Shown piece by piece: positions 9,750 to 19,093 of a stretch of 64,000 nt of DNA. Source of the stretch: JACOMS01 sp051252005 (GTDB taxonomy: Bacteria > Pseudomonadota > Alphaproteobacteria > Caulobacterales > Maricaulaceae). How positions within the stretch are numbered: position 1 is the stretch's first letter; every line of letters begins with the position of its first letter. The notes below the pieces were generated by a model that had not been told where the DNA came from, ran no database searches, and worked only from the letters and a program-made list of their open reading frames with translations. The DNA lies in NCBI GenBank assembly GCA_051252005.1, contig JBPOEZ010000010.1, forward strand, positions 46,599 to 110,598, in the 5' to 3' direction. The position numbers and the translations under genes were made by a program.

Positions 9750-10565
9750 ATGTCTATTCTACATTTGATTCTTTTGGCTCTAATTCAAGGCCTGACCGAG
9801 TTTTTACCCATATCAAGTTCGGCCCACCTTATTCTGCCCGCAAAGGTTTTGGGCTGGCCCGACCAAGGGCCGCTCATTGATGTCATGGCGCATTTCGGAA
9901 CGCTGTTCGCGGTCATGCTTTATTTCCGCAAAGATGTGGCCAGCATTTTCATTGGACTAGCCGACCTTCTTCGGCGCAGACTCAATACGCAGTCCGTTCT
10001 CGCGCTTAATCTTATCCTCGCAACTCCGCCTGCATTGCTTCTCGGCGCTTTCCTTCATTTTGGCGGACTAGACGAGGCCCTCCGCTCACCGCTTATTATC
10101 GCGATAACCACCATAGTCTTTGGCGTCCTTCTTTGGGTGTCAGATATTGTCGGCAGACAAGAAAAAACCACTGAAGATCTAACATGGCGCGGCGCTATCG
10201 GCTTGGGCCTCGCTCAATCCGCCGCGCTTATTCCCGGGACCTCCCGTTCCGGCATAACCATGACCGCCGCGCGGTTCATGGGCATGACACGGGTCGAAGC
10301 CGCCCGCTTTTCCATGTTGATGAGCCTGCCGATCATTGGGGCGGGCGGGCTATTTTCAGTCATCAAACTGGCCGGAAACACGGAGACAAGCGCGGCCTTA
10401 AGCGACGGGCTCCTTGTGGCTGGACTTTCGTTTATTACAGCTTACGTCGCAATTTCATTTTTTATGAAGCTTGTAACCCGCATCGGCATGTTCCCCTTTA
10501 TGGTCTACCGCCTCTTGCTTGGCGGCGCGCTCCTGATATGGATATGGCAAACAAGCGGAGCGTAA
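9750..10565 (+). CDS. uppP: Undecaprenyl-diphosphatase
   Basis: UppP (BacA) dephosphorylates undecaprenyl pyrophosphate to recycle the lipid carrier for peptidoglycan and other envelope glycans; it also confers bacitracin tolerance. The 271-residue protein is almost entirely membrane helices, about eight. It shows both signatures: QGLTEFLPISSSAHL near residue 14 (the EXXXE-type motif) and IPGTSRSGITMTAARF near residue 170. The next gene starts one base after its stop. The ATG is the first in-frame start after the AT-rich region. Assignment is secure. Confidence 0.96.
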   Translation: MSILHLILLALIQGLTEFLPISSSAHLILPAKVLGWPDQGPLIDVMAHFGTLFAVMLYFRKDVASIFIGLADLLRRRLNTQSVLALNLILATPPALLLGAFLHFGGLDEALRSPLIIAITTIVFGVLLWVSDIVGRQEKTTEDLTWRGAIGLGLAQSAALIPGTSRSGITMTAARFMGMTRVEAARFSMLMSLPIIGAGGLFSVIKLAGNTETSAALSDGLLVAGLSFITAYVAISFFMKLVTRIGMFPFMVYRLLLGGALLIWIWQTSGA

Positions 10566-10566
10566 C

Positions 10567-11748
10567 TTGCGATATTTTTGGGCAGTACTGCATTTATGGG
10601 CGGCGAGTCTGTGCCTTTCTGGCCCGTCCAACGCCGCCCCTCACCCTGACGCACCTGCTGCTATTGATACCCAAGAAGTTGACAGGCGCATAAACTTATT
10701 AATGTCTCGCCCCAACATGAGCGGGATGGCTGTCGCCATCGTTGAGAACGGGGATTTAATTTTCGCCAAAGGGTACGGCGAGACCCTCAAAGGTTCCGGC
10801 GAAAAAGTCACAGAAGACACCATCTTTCGCTGGGCGTCTTTATCAAAAAGCGTTGCCGCCGCAACCGTCGTGAACCTTGCTACCGAGGGGCACTTTGGGT
10901 TGAATTCTCCTGTTACCGCTCACGCTGCCTCTCTGACTCTTCCGCCGTCAAAACACATAGCCACAATTGGCGATGTTTTATCGCACCAAACTGGGATCAT
11001 TCGAAACGCCTATGATCAACGCATTGAAGACGGGCAATCGCCCAAAACCGTTAGGCGCGCCCTCGAAGGTTTACCGCGCATGTGCGAACCTGGGGATTGC
11101 CATGCTTACCAAAATGTTGCTTTCGATGCTGCGACTGAGATGACAGAAACAGTCACCAAGCTTCCATATAAAGCCGTCGTCTCTGAACGGTTTTTCAAGC
11201 CTCTTCATATGGATACGGCCACATTGACGCGGGAAGGATTGCTTCGTTCTAAAAATTGGGCCAAGCCTCACAACCGCAAAGGCGAGCCGATCTCTCTGAT
11301 CAGCTCATCCTATTACCGGATGCCGGGAGCGGCCGGTGTGAATTCCTCCATCACAGACCTTGCCAAATGGATGCAGGCGCAAATGGGGTTAAACGAAGAC
11401 GTTCTCTCTGCCAAAATGATTAACACCCTGCAAGAGCCTCGCGTTGAGACGCCGCGCGAGAATAGAAACATGATGAGGCACTTTTTCGCTCTGCAAGACG
11501 CCCACTATGGTCTGGGCTGGCGGATGTACGATTACGATGGCCACCGAGTTGTGGGGCATCGAGGCGCGGTTAGCGGATACCGCTCTATGGTGTTATTTGA
11601 TCCAGAGCTAAAGACCGGCGTTGCCGTAATGTGGAATAGCTCGCGCGGACGTCCCGTCGGCTTGCAACTTGAAGTTATGGACCAAGTTTACGGCCTTCCC
11701 AGACGAGACTGGATGAGGCTAGTGGGGCCCCAAAACGCTCCAAAATAA
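10567..11748 (+). CDS. Serine hydrolase of the beta-lactamase/penicillin-binding fold
   Basis: A 393-residue secreted protein related to class C beta-lactamases and DD-peptidases (PF00144 type). Catalytic motifs are visible: SLSK near residue 91 (nucleophile Ser, general-base Lys), YQN near residue 178 and HRG near residue 335. A signal peptide of about 23 residues ends at SNAA. The start is TTG at 10567, one base after the uppP stop, with GGAG six bases upstream. No ATG upstream of the signal peptide is available, so TTG is the only start that keeps it. The tandem with uppP hints at peptidoglycan turnover, but the substrate could equally be an ester. Such proteins are often mis-annotated as beta-lactamases. 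Confidence 0.85.
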   Translation: MRYFWAVLHLWAASLCLSGPSNAAPHPDAPAAIDTQEVDRRINLLMSRPNMSGMAVAIVENGDLIFAKGYGETLKGSGEKVTEDTIFRWASLSKSVAAATVVNLATEGHFGLNSPVTAHAASLTLPPSKHIATIGDVLSHQTGIIRNAYDQRIEDGQSPKTVRRALEGLPRMCEPGDCHAYQNVAFDAATEMTETVTKLPYKAVVSERFFKPLHMDTATLTREGLLRSKNWAKPHNRKGEPISLISSSYYRMPGAAGVNSSITDLAKWMQAQMGLNEDVLSAKMINTLQEPRVETPRENRNMMRHFFALQDAHYGLGWRMYDYDGHRVVGHRGAVSGYRSMVLFDPELKTGVAVMWNSSRGRPVGLQLEVMDQVYGLPRRDWMRLVGPQNAPK

Positions 11749-13422
11749 TTACCCCGTAATCGCCGGAAGGTTTAGCCCGTTTTCCCTCGCGCAATCCAAA
11801 GCCGTTTCGTAACCTGCATCTGCGTGGCGCATGACACCTGTAGCCGGGTCATTCCAAAGCACGCGTTCAATACGCCGCGCGGCGTCATCAGTGCCGTCCG
11901 CGCAAATCACCATGCCAGAGTGCTGAGAATAGCCCATACCGACGCCGCCGCCGTGATGCAAAGACACCCACGTCGCGCCGGAGGCCGTATTAAGAAGCGC
12001 GTTGAGGAGCGGCCAATCAGAGACAGCATCAGAGCCGTCTTTCATAGATTCGGTCTCGCGGTTCGGCGAAGCTACAGACCCTGAATCGAGATGATCCCTT
12101 CCGATCACCACAGGCGCGCTCAACTCACCTGTGCGCACCATTTCGTTAAACGCAAGGCCGAGTTTGTGGCGAAGGCCAAGACCAACCCAGCAAATCCGCG
12201 CCGGCAGGCCTTGAAACGCAATCCGCTCCCGCGCCATATCAAGCCAATGGTGCAAATGCGCGTCGTCAGGGATAAGCTCTTTGACCTTCGCATCTGTTTT
12301 ATAAATATCTTCAGGATCGCCAGACAAGGCGCACCAACGAAACGGGCCAATCCCGCGGCAAAACAGCGGGCGAATATAGGCCGGAACAAATCCGGGGAAA
12401 GTAAACGCGTCTTCAAGCCCTTCATCCTTGGCTACCTGCCGGATATTATTGCCATAATCCAGTGTCGGGATATCGCGGTTCCAAAACTCTACCATCGCTT
12501 CGACTTGTACGCGCATGGAAGCGCGGGCGGCTTTTTCGACAGACTTCGGATCGTTTTCTTTTGCATTGGCCCACTGTGCCATGGTCCAGCCTTGCGGTAG
12601 ATAGCCATTAAGCGGATCGTGAGCCGAGGTCTGGTCGGTGACGATATCAGGGCGAACATTACGCCGAACAAGCTCTGGGAAAACATCGGCGGCATTACCC
12701 AATAGCCCGACGGATTTCGCCTCGCCGTTAACTGTCCAGCTCTCAATCATTTCTAAGGCTTCGTCGAGAGTTTCCGCCTTTTCGTCGACATAGCCTGTAC
12801 GCAAACGGAAATCGATCCGCGTTGGATCGCATTCCACGGCAAGACAACAGGCTCCCGCCATGACGGCGGCAAGCGGCTGCGCGCCGCCCATCCCGCCGAG
12901 GCCGCCTGTTAAAATCCACTTGCCCGTCAGGTCACCGCCGTAATGTTGACGTCCGGCTTCGACAAAAGTTTCGTAAGTGCCTTGAACAATCCCTTGCGTG
13001 CCGATGTAAATCCACGACCCTGCTGTCATCTGGCCATACATCGCCAAACCCTTTTTATCGAGTTCATTAAAGTGATCCCACGTCGCCCAATTTGGCACTA
13101 AATTCGAATTTGCAATAAGAACACGCGGCGCGTCTTTGTGGGTACGGAACACGCCCACAGGTTTACCAGATTGCACCATAAGGGTTTCGTCATCTTCGAG
13201 AGACTTCAGGCTTAAGACGATCTTATCAAAATCATCCCATGTCCGCGCGGCGCGGCCTATGCCGCCGTAAACCACAAGCTCGTGCGGATTTTCAGCCACG
13301 TCGGGATGCAAATTATTCATGAGCATCCGCATCGGCGCTTCGGTCAGCCATGACTTAGCCGTGATGTCTGTGCCTGTCGGCGGGTAAATATCGCGGCTAT
13401 TTTTGCGGGGATTATCTGTCAC
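11749..13422 (-). CDS. hutU: Urocanate hydratase (urocanase)
   Basis: HutU hydrates urocanate to 4-imidazolone-5-propionate, the second step of histidine breakdown, using tightly bound NAD+ as an electrophile. The 557-residue length is standard. Recognisable segments are LVVYGGIGRAARTW, the NAD-binding GGLGGMGGAQPLA, FCRGIGPFRWCALSGDP (active-site cysteine region) and SLHHGGGVGMGYSQHSG near the C-terminus. It starts at GTG 13422 with GGAG seven bases upstream and overlaps the end of hutG by 11 bases. It is last in the hutI-hutH-hutG-hutU operon. Confidence 0.97.
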   Translation of the reverse strand: MTDNPRKNSRDIYPPTGTDITAKSWLTEAPMRMLMNNLHPDVAENPHELVVYGGIGRAARTWDDFDKIVLSLKSLEDDETLMVQSGKPVGVFRTHKDAPRVLIANSNLVPNWATWDHFNELDKKGLAMYGQMTAGSWIYIGTQGIVQGTYETFVEAGRQHYGGDLTGKWILTGGLGGMGGAQPLAAVMAGACCLAVECDPTRIDFRLRTGYVDEKAETLDEALEMIESWTVNGEAKSVGLLGNAADVFPELVRRNVRPDIVTDQTSAHDPLNGYLPQGWTMAQWANAKENDPKSVEKAARASMRVQVEAMVEFWNRDIPTLDYGNNIRQVAKDEGLEDAFTFPGFVPAYIRPLFCRGIGPFRWCALSGDPEDIYKTDAKVKELIPDDAHLHHWLDMARERIAFQGLPARICWVGLGLRHKLGLAFNEMVRTGELSAPVVIGRDHLDSGSVASPNRETESMKDGSDAVSDWPLLNALLNTASGATWVSLHHGGGVGMGYSQHSGMVICADGTDDAARRIERVLWNDPATGVMRHADAGYETALDCARENGLNLPAITG

Positions 13423-14215
13423 GGGAAAGCTCCTTGGAAAGTGTTTCTAGGCCTAAAAGAATTTTTGTAAGGTGCGGACGAATAAGCGCCGCTTTATCGA
13501 GGTAATAACCCCACGGCGCGGTCTCGGACATATAGTTCGACTGCGTGAGTTCCATTTGAATGGCGTGGATATTTTGATCCGGCTGGCCGTAATGACGGGT
13601 CGTCCATCCGCCTTTAAAACGGCCATTAACGACATGGGTATATCCTTCAGCCTCGGCGCACACTTGTGCGGTTGCGTCTTGGAAATGCGGCGCGCAGGTC
13701 TTCCCCTCATTTGTCCCGATATTAAAATCAGGCAAAGTGCCTTCAAACAAAAAGGGCTTTCGGCTTTGAATAGAATGACAATCATAAAGCACCGCGATGC
13801 CGTGCAGGGATTTAATCCGCTCAATTTGCGCGGCAAGCGCAGCATGATACGGCGCGTGATAGGTTTCGAGACGGCGAGCAATCTCAGCAGAGTCCGGCTC
13901 GCCTCCCTGTTTATAAAGAGACTTATTTTCAAAATCGATTACGGGGCAAAGTCCCGTTGTATTTTGCCCCGGATAAAGACTGGCTCCAGTGGGGTCGCGG
14001 TTGGCATCAATAACATAACGATGAAACGTCGCCCGCACTATCGTCGCCTCTGGGAGCAGCCCGTCATAAAGACGGTGAACGTGCCAATCCGTATCTTCTA
14101 GTGTTTGCCCTAACGGCGATAAATTATCCCAAATCTCTTCCGGCACAAAGGTCCCCGTATGGGGCATTGCGAGAATAATGGGGCTAGCGCCTTCACTGAC
14201 AGAGACTGGGTTCAC
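13412..14215 (-). CDS. hutG: N-formylglutamate deformylase
   Basis: A 267-residue N-formylglutamate amidohydrolase (PF05013 type) that hydrolyses N-formyl-glutamate to glutamate and formate, the last step of the HutF-HutG route. Family signatures are LAMPHTGTFVP near residue 15, VIDANRDPTG near residue 70, AVLYDCHSIQS near residue 142 and HAIQMELTQSNYM near residue 216. It starts at GTG 14215, overlapping the hutH stop by four bases (GTGA), and overlaps hutU at its other end. Together with hutF it shows that the five-step pathway is used, not the one releasing formamide. Confidence 0.95.
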   Translation of the reverse strand: MNPVSVSEGASPIILAMPHTGTFVPEEIWDNLSPLGQTLEDTDWHVHRLYDGLLPEATIVRATFHRYVIDANRDPTGASLYPGQNTTGLCPVIDFENKSLYKQGGEPDSAEIARRLETYHAPYHAALAAQIERIKSLHGIAVLYDCHSIQSRKPFLFEGTLPDFNIGTNEGKTCAPHFQDATAQVCAEAEGYTHVVNGRFKGGWTTRHYGQPDQNIHAIQMELTQSNYMSETAPWGYYLDKAALIRPHLTKILLGLETLSKELSRDR

Positions 14216-15753
14216 GACGCGGAAACCAAGGTCAAGTTTAGAGACCGCCCAGCGGCCTCGACTAGGGAGTGGCCGCTCACAAGTGTCATGGCCGTTTCAA
14301 TATCAGGGGCCAGATAACGGTCTTCGTTCAACGTTGCCACGCTAGCGCGCAAACATTTCAAAACATTTTGAAGGGCGGCACTTGTTTTGATAGGCGCGCG
14401 GAACTCAACGCCCTGCGCGGCACATAAAAGCTCCACGCCGATAATGCCCGAAAGATTAACATTCATCTTCATCAGCCGCCTTGCGGCATGCGCGGCCATA
14501 GATACATGGTCTTCTTGGTTGGCGCTCGTCGGCGTCGAATCCGTTGAACACGGGTTTGCCAGATGTTTATTCTCGCTCATCAACGCCGCCGTCGTCACCT
14601 CGGCAATCATGAAACCCGAATTAAGACCGGGGTCAGGCGTCAAGAAAGGCGGCAAGTCATGGCTGAGCGTTGGGTCAACCATGAGCGCAATCCGGCGCTG
14701 GGCAATCGCGCCGATTTCTGCAATCGCCAGTGCGATTTGGTCTGCGGCGAAGGCCACAGGCTCGGCATGGAAATTACCGCCAGAAACGATCAGCCCAGTT
14801 TCGCGCAGGACGAGCGGATTATCTGTCACCGCGTTGGCTTCAATCTCTAACGTTTGTGCCGCCATACGAAGGAGGTCAATACACGCGCCCGTCACTTGCG
14901 GCTGACACCGAATGCAATAGGGGTCTTGCACGCGGCTATCATCTTCGCGGTGGCTATCGCGAATGTCTGAGCCGTCGAGAATGGCCCGCATAGCCCCTGC
15001 CACTTCGATCTGGCCGCGATGTCCGCGTAGGGCGTGAATTTCGGGAAGCAGCGGAGCCGTTGATCCCATGATTGCATCCGTGGAAAGCGCTGAAGTGACA
15101 ATAACAGATTGAGCATTGCGCCACGCATCAAACAATCCCGCCAGCGCGTAGGCCGTCGAAAACTGCGTCCCATTTATAAGCGCGAGGCCTTCTTTTGCCC
15201 CGAGTGTCACAGGCTTTAACCCCGCCTTAGAAAGCGCCTCTTTTGCAGGCAGTCTTTCGCCCTTATATTCCGCCTCGCCTTCGCCGATTAAAGTCGCCGC
15301 CATGTGGGCAAGCGGGGCCAAATCACCCGACGCGCCGACTGAGCCTTGCGACGGGACAACAGGCATGACGTTCATATTTATGAGGCCTTCGATTAGCTCA
15401 ATAAGCTCCCACCGGACGCCAGACGCGCCGCGCCCTAGCGAGAGGAGTTTAAGGGTCATCATCAGCCGAACAATCCGCGCTTCTGTGGGGTCCCCGACGC
15501 CGCAGCAATGCGACAAAATCAAATTGCGCTGAAGCGTTGAGGTGTCTTTGGATGCGATTTTGACGCTCGCCAATTTTCCGAACCCCGTATTCACGCCGTA
15601 AACTGCGGCGTCGCCTTTAACTGCTCTGTCGATTAGCAATGCCGCTGCTTCGACGTCCGGTCTCGCCGCGCGGTCAAGCTGAACGGTCTCTGTGCCTCTA
15701 TACAAGGCTTCTAAGGTTTCGAGCGACGTTTGCCCCGGTTTCAAGCTTATCAT
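14212..15753 (-). CDS. hutH: Histidine ammonia-lyase
   Basis: HutH deaminates histidine to urocanate and ammonia, the first step of the pathway. The protein has 513 residues, normal for the family. The cofactor MIO forms autocatalytically from the Ala-Ser-Gly in GSVGASGDLAPLAHM, present near residue 144. YGVNTGFGKLASV (catalytic Tyr region) is near residue 53 and QEDHVSMAAHAARR near residue 412. The ATG overlaps the hutI stop (ATGA) and has GGAG seven bases upstream. Assignment is certain. Confidence 0.98.
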   Translation of the reverse strand: MISLKPGQTSLETLEALYRGTETVQLDRAARPDVEAAALLIDRAVKGDAAVYGVNTGFGKLASVKIASKDTSTLQRNLILSHCCGVGDPTEARIVRLMMTLKLLSLGRGASGVRWELIELIEGLINMNVMPVVPSQGSVGASGDLAPLAHMAATLIGEGEAEYKGERLPAKEALSKAGLKPVTLGAKEGLALINGTQFSTAYALAGLFDAWRNAQSVIVTSALSTDAIMGSTAPLLPEIHALRGHRGQIEVAGAMRAILDGSDIRDSHREDDSRVQDPYCIRCQPQVTGACIDLLRMAAQTLEIEANAVTDNPLVLRETGLIVSGGNFHAEPVAFAADQIALAIAEIGAIAQRRIALMVDPTLSHDLPPFLTPDPGLNSGFMIAEVTTAALMSENKHLANPCSTDSTPTSANQEDHVSMAAHAARRLMKMNVNLSGIIGVELLCAAQGVEFRAPIKTSAALQNVLKCLRASVATLNEDRYLAPDIETAMTLVSGHSLVEAAGRSLNLTLVSAS

Positions 15754-16955
15754 AGGACATCTCCAAATAATCTTTCATGCAAGGGGTTTGCCCCAATGCG
15801 GTAAGAGAGTTCTGCCGGATGGGCCGCGTTCCAGATTGCGAGATCAGCTCGTAATCCAGACGCGATTATGCCCGTATCCGTAAGGCCTAACGCCGCGGCG
15901 GCATTACGGGTTGTCCCCGCAAGCGCTTCTTCGGGCGTCATATAAAACAAAGTACAGGCCATATTCATGGCGAGCAAAAGCGAGGTCATCGGCGACGAGC
16001 CTGGGTTGCAATCCGTAGCAACGGCCATTGGCACGCCCTCTTTGCGAAATCCGTCTATGGGCGGCGGCTGTGTATCGCGCAGGAAATAATAGGCCCCCGG
16101 TAAAATAACCGCCACCGTACCGGACTTGGCCATGGCCGCGATACCGGCATCGTCCAAATATTCAAGGTGGTCAGCGGAGAGCGCGTTATAGCTTGCCGCC
16201 AATTTCGCCCCGCCTAAATTAGATAATTGCTCCGCATGCAACTTTACGGGCAAGTCCAGAATTCTAGCTTTTTCAAACACCCGCTCAATCTGCTCCGGAG
16301 AAAACCCGATAGATTCGCAGAAGCCGTCAACCGCGTCGACTAATCCGGCGTCTTTCGCCGCCTCCATCGCGGGCAAAACCACACGATCAATATAGGCATC
16401 GGAGTCCCTTCCGTATTCGGTAGGGACGGCATGCGCCCCAAGAAATGTTGTCTGGACGCGGATAGGATAGAGACGGCCAAGCTGCCTTGCGGCCCGCAGC
16501 ATTTTAAGCTCTGTCTCTACATCAAGACCATAGCCCGATTTAATTTCTATTGTCGTCACGCCTTCAGCGATAAGCGCTTTAATGCGGGGTTTGGCCGAAG
16601 CCAGAAGTTCGTCCTCCGTAGCTTGCCGCGTGGCTTTCACCGTCGATACGATCCCGCCGCCCGCCTTAGCGATATCTTCATAGCTCGCGCCGTTCAGGCG
16701 CATTTCAAATTCTTGCGCGCGGTCTCCCGCGTAAACTAGGTGCGTGTGGCAATCAATAAGCCCCGGCGTGACAAGACGTCCGTTCAGATTTTTTGTCTCC
16801 CAAGCGGCATACGCGCTCGGCATATCCGCCTGCTTCCCGCGCCAAGCAATGCGGCCCTGATCAACCGCAACCGCGCCGCGCTCGATCAGCCCGTAGGGGC
16901 CCAAAGCAGGGTCCATCGTGGCAAGCGCTGCGTCTGTTAAAATAATCTGTTTCAA
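15750..16955 (-). CDS. hutI: Imidazolonepropionase
   Basis: HutI opens the ring of imidazolone propionate to give formiminoglutamate, the third step. It is an amidohydrolase-fold enzyme; the metal-binding DCHTHLVYAGDR lies near residue 72 and VKLHAEQLSNLGG near residue 240. Two starts are possible: GTG at 16991 (413 residues) or TTG at 16955 (401 residues). The TTG is chosen because GGAAAG lies five bases upstream, the length fits the family, and the GTG lies only two bases from the operator-like palindrome at 16993-17012, leaving no leader. It is first in the leftward hut operon. The start choice is an inference. Confidence 0.95.
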   Translation of the reverse strand: MKQIILTDAALATMDPALGPYGLIERGAVAVDQGRIAWRGKQADMPSAYAAWETKNLNGRLVTPGLIDCHTHLVYAGDRAQEFEMRLNGASYEDIAKAGGGIVSTVKATRQATEDELLASAKPRIKALIAEGVTTIEIKSGYGLDVETELKMLRAARQLGRLYPIRVQTTFLGAHAVPTEYGRDSDAYIDRVVLPAMEAAKDAGLVDAVDGFCESIGFSPEQIERVFEKARILDLPVKLHAEQLSNLGGAKLAASYNALSADHLEYLDDAGIAAMAKSGTVAVILPGAYYFLRDTQPPPIDGFRKEGVPMAVATDCNPGSSPMTSLLLAMNMACTLFYMTPEEALAGTTRNAAAALGLTDTGIIASGLRADLAIWNAAHPAELSYRIGANPLHERLFGDVL

Positions 16956-16992
16956 GACAGCTTTCCGTTCTTGATTAAAATAATGCCTCACT

Positions 16993-17012
16993 TATTATGT
17001 CTGCACATAATA
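16993..17012. promoter_or_regulatory. Perfect palindrome, probable HutC operator
   Basis: An 8-base perfect inverted repeat, TATTATGT - CTGC - ACATAATA, in the short gap between the divergent hutI and hutF genes. The inner core TGT-N4-ACA resembles operators of HutC-subfamily GntR repressors, and hutC is the last gene of the rightward unit. One bound dimer here could silence both hut transcripts until urocanate, the usual inducer of HutC, accumulates. The dyad is seen directly; binding by this HutC is inferred. Confidence 0.7.
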
Positions 17013-17021
17013 TCTGTCAAG

Positions 17022-18401
17022 ATGAGTAAATCGATGCAATCAATTTGGGCGAAAGAAGCGCTAACGGCGCAAGGATGGCAATCGGATGTCCGTATCGATA
17101 TTGATGACGGGGTCATTCAGGCCGTTACGGCGAACACAAAACCCAGCGGAACGACTACAGGCATCCTCCTCCCCGCGCCCGCCAATGTGCATAGCCACGC
17201 CTTTCAGCGGGCCATGGCGGGGATGACCGAACATCGCGGTAAAAACCCAGCGGATAATTTCTGGGCATGGCGGAAACTCATGTACCGCTTTCTGGATCAC
17301 CTCACCCCCGATGACATTGAAGCCATTACCGCCTTTGTGCAGATGGAAATGCTTGAAGCGGGATACGGCACGTCTGTTGAGTTTCATTATCTCCATCACC
17401 AAGCGGACGGCACGCCCTATGACAATATAGCCGAGCTTGCAGAGCGGATTATGGCAGCGGCGCAAATCTCTGGCATGGGGCTAACTTTACTGCCCGTTCT
17501 TTATGAGCAAGGCGGCTGTGACGGCCGCGCGCTCGGGGCGGGACAAGTCCGTTTTGGTAACACATTGGGCACGTTTTCTGATCTCGTCTTAGACGTTCAA
17601 AAAGGCTTATCCCGCCTTCCAAAAGACACACGGATCGGCGTTGCGCCGCATTCTTTGCGCGCTGTCAGCCGCGAGAGTCTCGAGGCCGTGACGTCGCTTG
17701 TTCCGCACGGCCCCGTCCATATTCACTTGGCCGAACAAGTCGGCGAAGTTGAAGAAGTTTTGCAAAGCTACGGACAAAGACCGACGGAATGGCTTTATGA
17801 TCATCACGCCGTTGATGCGCGTTGGTGCCTCATCCATGCCACGCAAATGCAGCCCCATGAAACCTTGATGATGGCGAGCTCAGGCGCTGTCGCTGGACTA
17901 TGCCCCGTGACCGAAGCCAATCTCGGCGACGGCATATTTGACGGCGCTCGTTACATTAAAGACGGCGGCAACTTTGGTATTGGATCAGATTCCAATATCC
18001 GAATTTCGCTCTCAGAAGAGCTTCGCGCCCTCGAATATTCGCAAAGGCTTCAACATTTAGGCCGCGCGGTTCTGGCGACTGAAACGCAGTCCACAGGACG
18101 GGTTCTGTTTGAAGGCGCAGCAAAGGGCGGCGCGCTCGCAGCGGGGCGCAATAGCGGAACGATAAAGGCCGGAAAGCTGGCCGACCTCATGGCGCTAAAC
18201 GCAGATCATATTGACCTTCTGGGTAAGCAAGAAGATATGATTTTGGATAGCTACATCTTTGCGGGCGATGACCGCATGGTCACAGCTGTCTGGTCAGCGG
18301 GCCGTCATATGGTGAGCGGTGGTCGCCATAAAAACCGAGACGTAATTTTAGCCCGTTACCGCGCAGCCGTTTTATCTCTTTCGGGGAAGATTAACGCATG
18401 A
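17022..18401 (+). CDS. hutF: Formimidoylglutamate deiminase
   Basis: HutF deiminates N-formimino-glutamate to N-formyl-glutamate and ammonia, feeding HutG. With the start at 17022 it has 459 residues, normal for the family. It is an amidohydrolase with the zinc-binding NVHSHAFQRAMAGM near residue 53, GVAPHSLRAVS near residue 207, VHIHLAEQVGEVEEV near residue 234 and GIGSDSNIRISL near residue 319. The frame is open to 16971, but a start there would put the palindromic operator inside the gene, so 17022 or the ATG at 17034 is more likely. Its stop overlaps the hutC start (ATGA). Confidence 0.95.
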   Translation: MSKSMQSIWAKEALTAQGWQSDVRIDIDDGVIQAVTANTKPSGTTTGILLPAPANVHSHAFQRAMAGMTEHRGKNPADNFWAWRKLMYRFLDHLTPDDIEAITAFVQMEMLEAGYGTSVEFHYLHHQADGTPYDNIAELAERIMAAAQISGMGLTLLPVLYEQGGCDGRALGAGQVRFGNTLGTFSDLVLDVQKGLSRLPKDTRIGVAPHSLRAVSRESLEAVTSLVPHGPVHIHLAEQVGEVEEVLQSYGQRPTEWLYDHHAVDARWCLIHATQMQPHETLMMASSGAVAGLCPVTEANLGDGIFDGARYIKDGGNFGIGSDSNIRISLSEELRALEYSQRLQHLGRAVLATETQSTGRVLFEGAAKGGALAAGRNSGTIKAGKLADLMALNADHIDLLGKQEDMILDSYIFAGDDRMVTAVWSAGRHMVSGGRHKNRDVILARYRAAVLSLSGKINA

Positions 18402-19093
18402 AAAAATCATCCACATGGCAATCTGTGCGCGCCGAAGTTATGGAAAGACTATCGAGTAAAATCTGGCGCGCCGGAGAGCTTATCCCCGGCGAAGTGGATC
18501 TTGCGGAGGAATTTGGCTGCGCCCGCGCAACCGTCAACCGCGCCTTGCGAGACCTCGCAGACGCTGGATATTTAGAACGCCGACGCAAAGGCGGGACGCG
18601 CGTTGCCAAACATCCAGTGCGGAAAGCTACGCTTGAAATTCCGATAACACGGCTTGAGATCGAGCGGCGCGGCGCGGTTTACGGCCATGAAATTTTGGCA
18701 AAATCCATTAGTACTCCGCCTGCGAATATTCGGGAAACGATGGGCCTCAAAAGCGGCGCGGAAGCTCTGCATCTACAAGCGCTGCATAGGGCCGACGGAG
18801 AACCCTTTATGCTTGAAGATCGGTGGGTTAATGTGGAAGCCGCGCCGAACATATTATCCGTGGATTTCGGCACCATAAATGCAAATGAATGGCTTGTAGG
18901 CAACGCGCTCTTTTCCAAAGGCGATATTGCCTTTTCAGCCGCCAATGCATCGAAAGCCGAAGCCTCAATATTAGGATGCTCGGAAGGCGACGCGATCTTT
19001 ATCACGGACCGCACGACGTGGCATAAAACCCAATCTGTTACGTCCGTACGGCTCGCTTACGCCCCTGGATTTCACATGCAGACAGAAATTTAG
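18398..19093 (+). CDS. hutC: Histidine-utilisation repressor, GntR family
   Basis: A 231-residue GntR-family regulator of the HutC subfamily. The N-terminal winged helix-turn-helix spans about residues 1-72: IPGEVDLAEEFGCARATVNRA, then LADAGYLERRRKGGTRV. A UTRA ligand-binding domain follows, about residues 90-228, with EPFMLEDRWVN and SVRLAYAPGFHMQTEI. HutC proteins repress hut genes and release DNA when urocanate binds. It overlaps hutF by four bases and so regulates its own transcript, probably through the dyad at 16993-17012. Its stop overlaps the stop of the converging aminotransferase gene. Confidence 0.95.
   Translation: MKKSSTWQSVRAEVMERLSSKIWRAGELIPGEVDLAEEFGCARATVNRALRDLADAGYLERRRKGGTRVAKHPVRKATLEIPITRLEIERRGAVYGHEILAKSISTPPANIRETMGLKSGAEALHLQALHRADGEPFMLEDRWVNVEAAPNILSVDFGTINANEWLVGNALFSKGDIAFSAANASKAEASILGCSEGDAIFITDRTTWHKTQSVTSVRLAYAPGFHMQTEI

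Noticed and set aside
10567..11748. Annotation of the serine hydrolase as an antibiotic-resistance beta-lactamase
   Set aside because: SxxK, YxN and HxG motifs are shared with esterases and DD-peptidases; nothing points to beta-lactam hydrolysis.
16971..17021. hutF start at 16971
   Set aside because: It would place the operator-like palindrome inside the coding region and add residues not typical of HutF.
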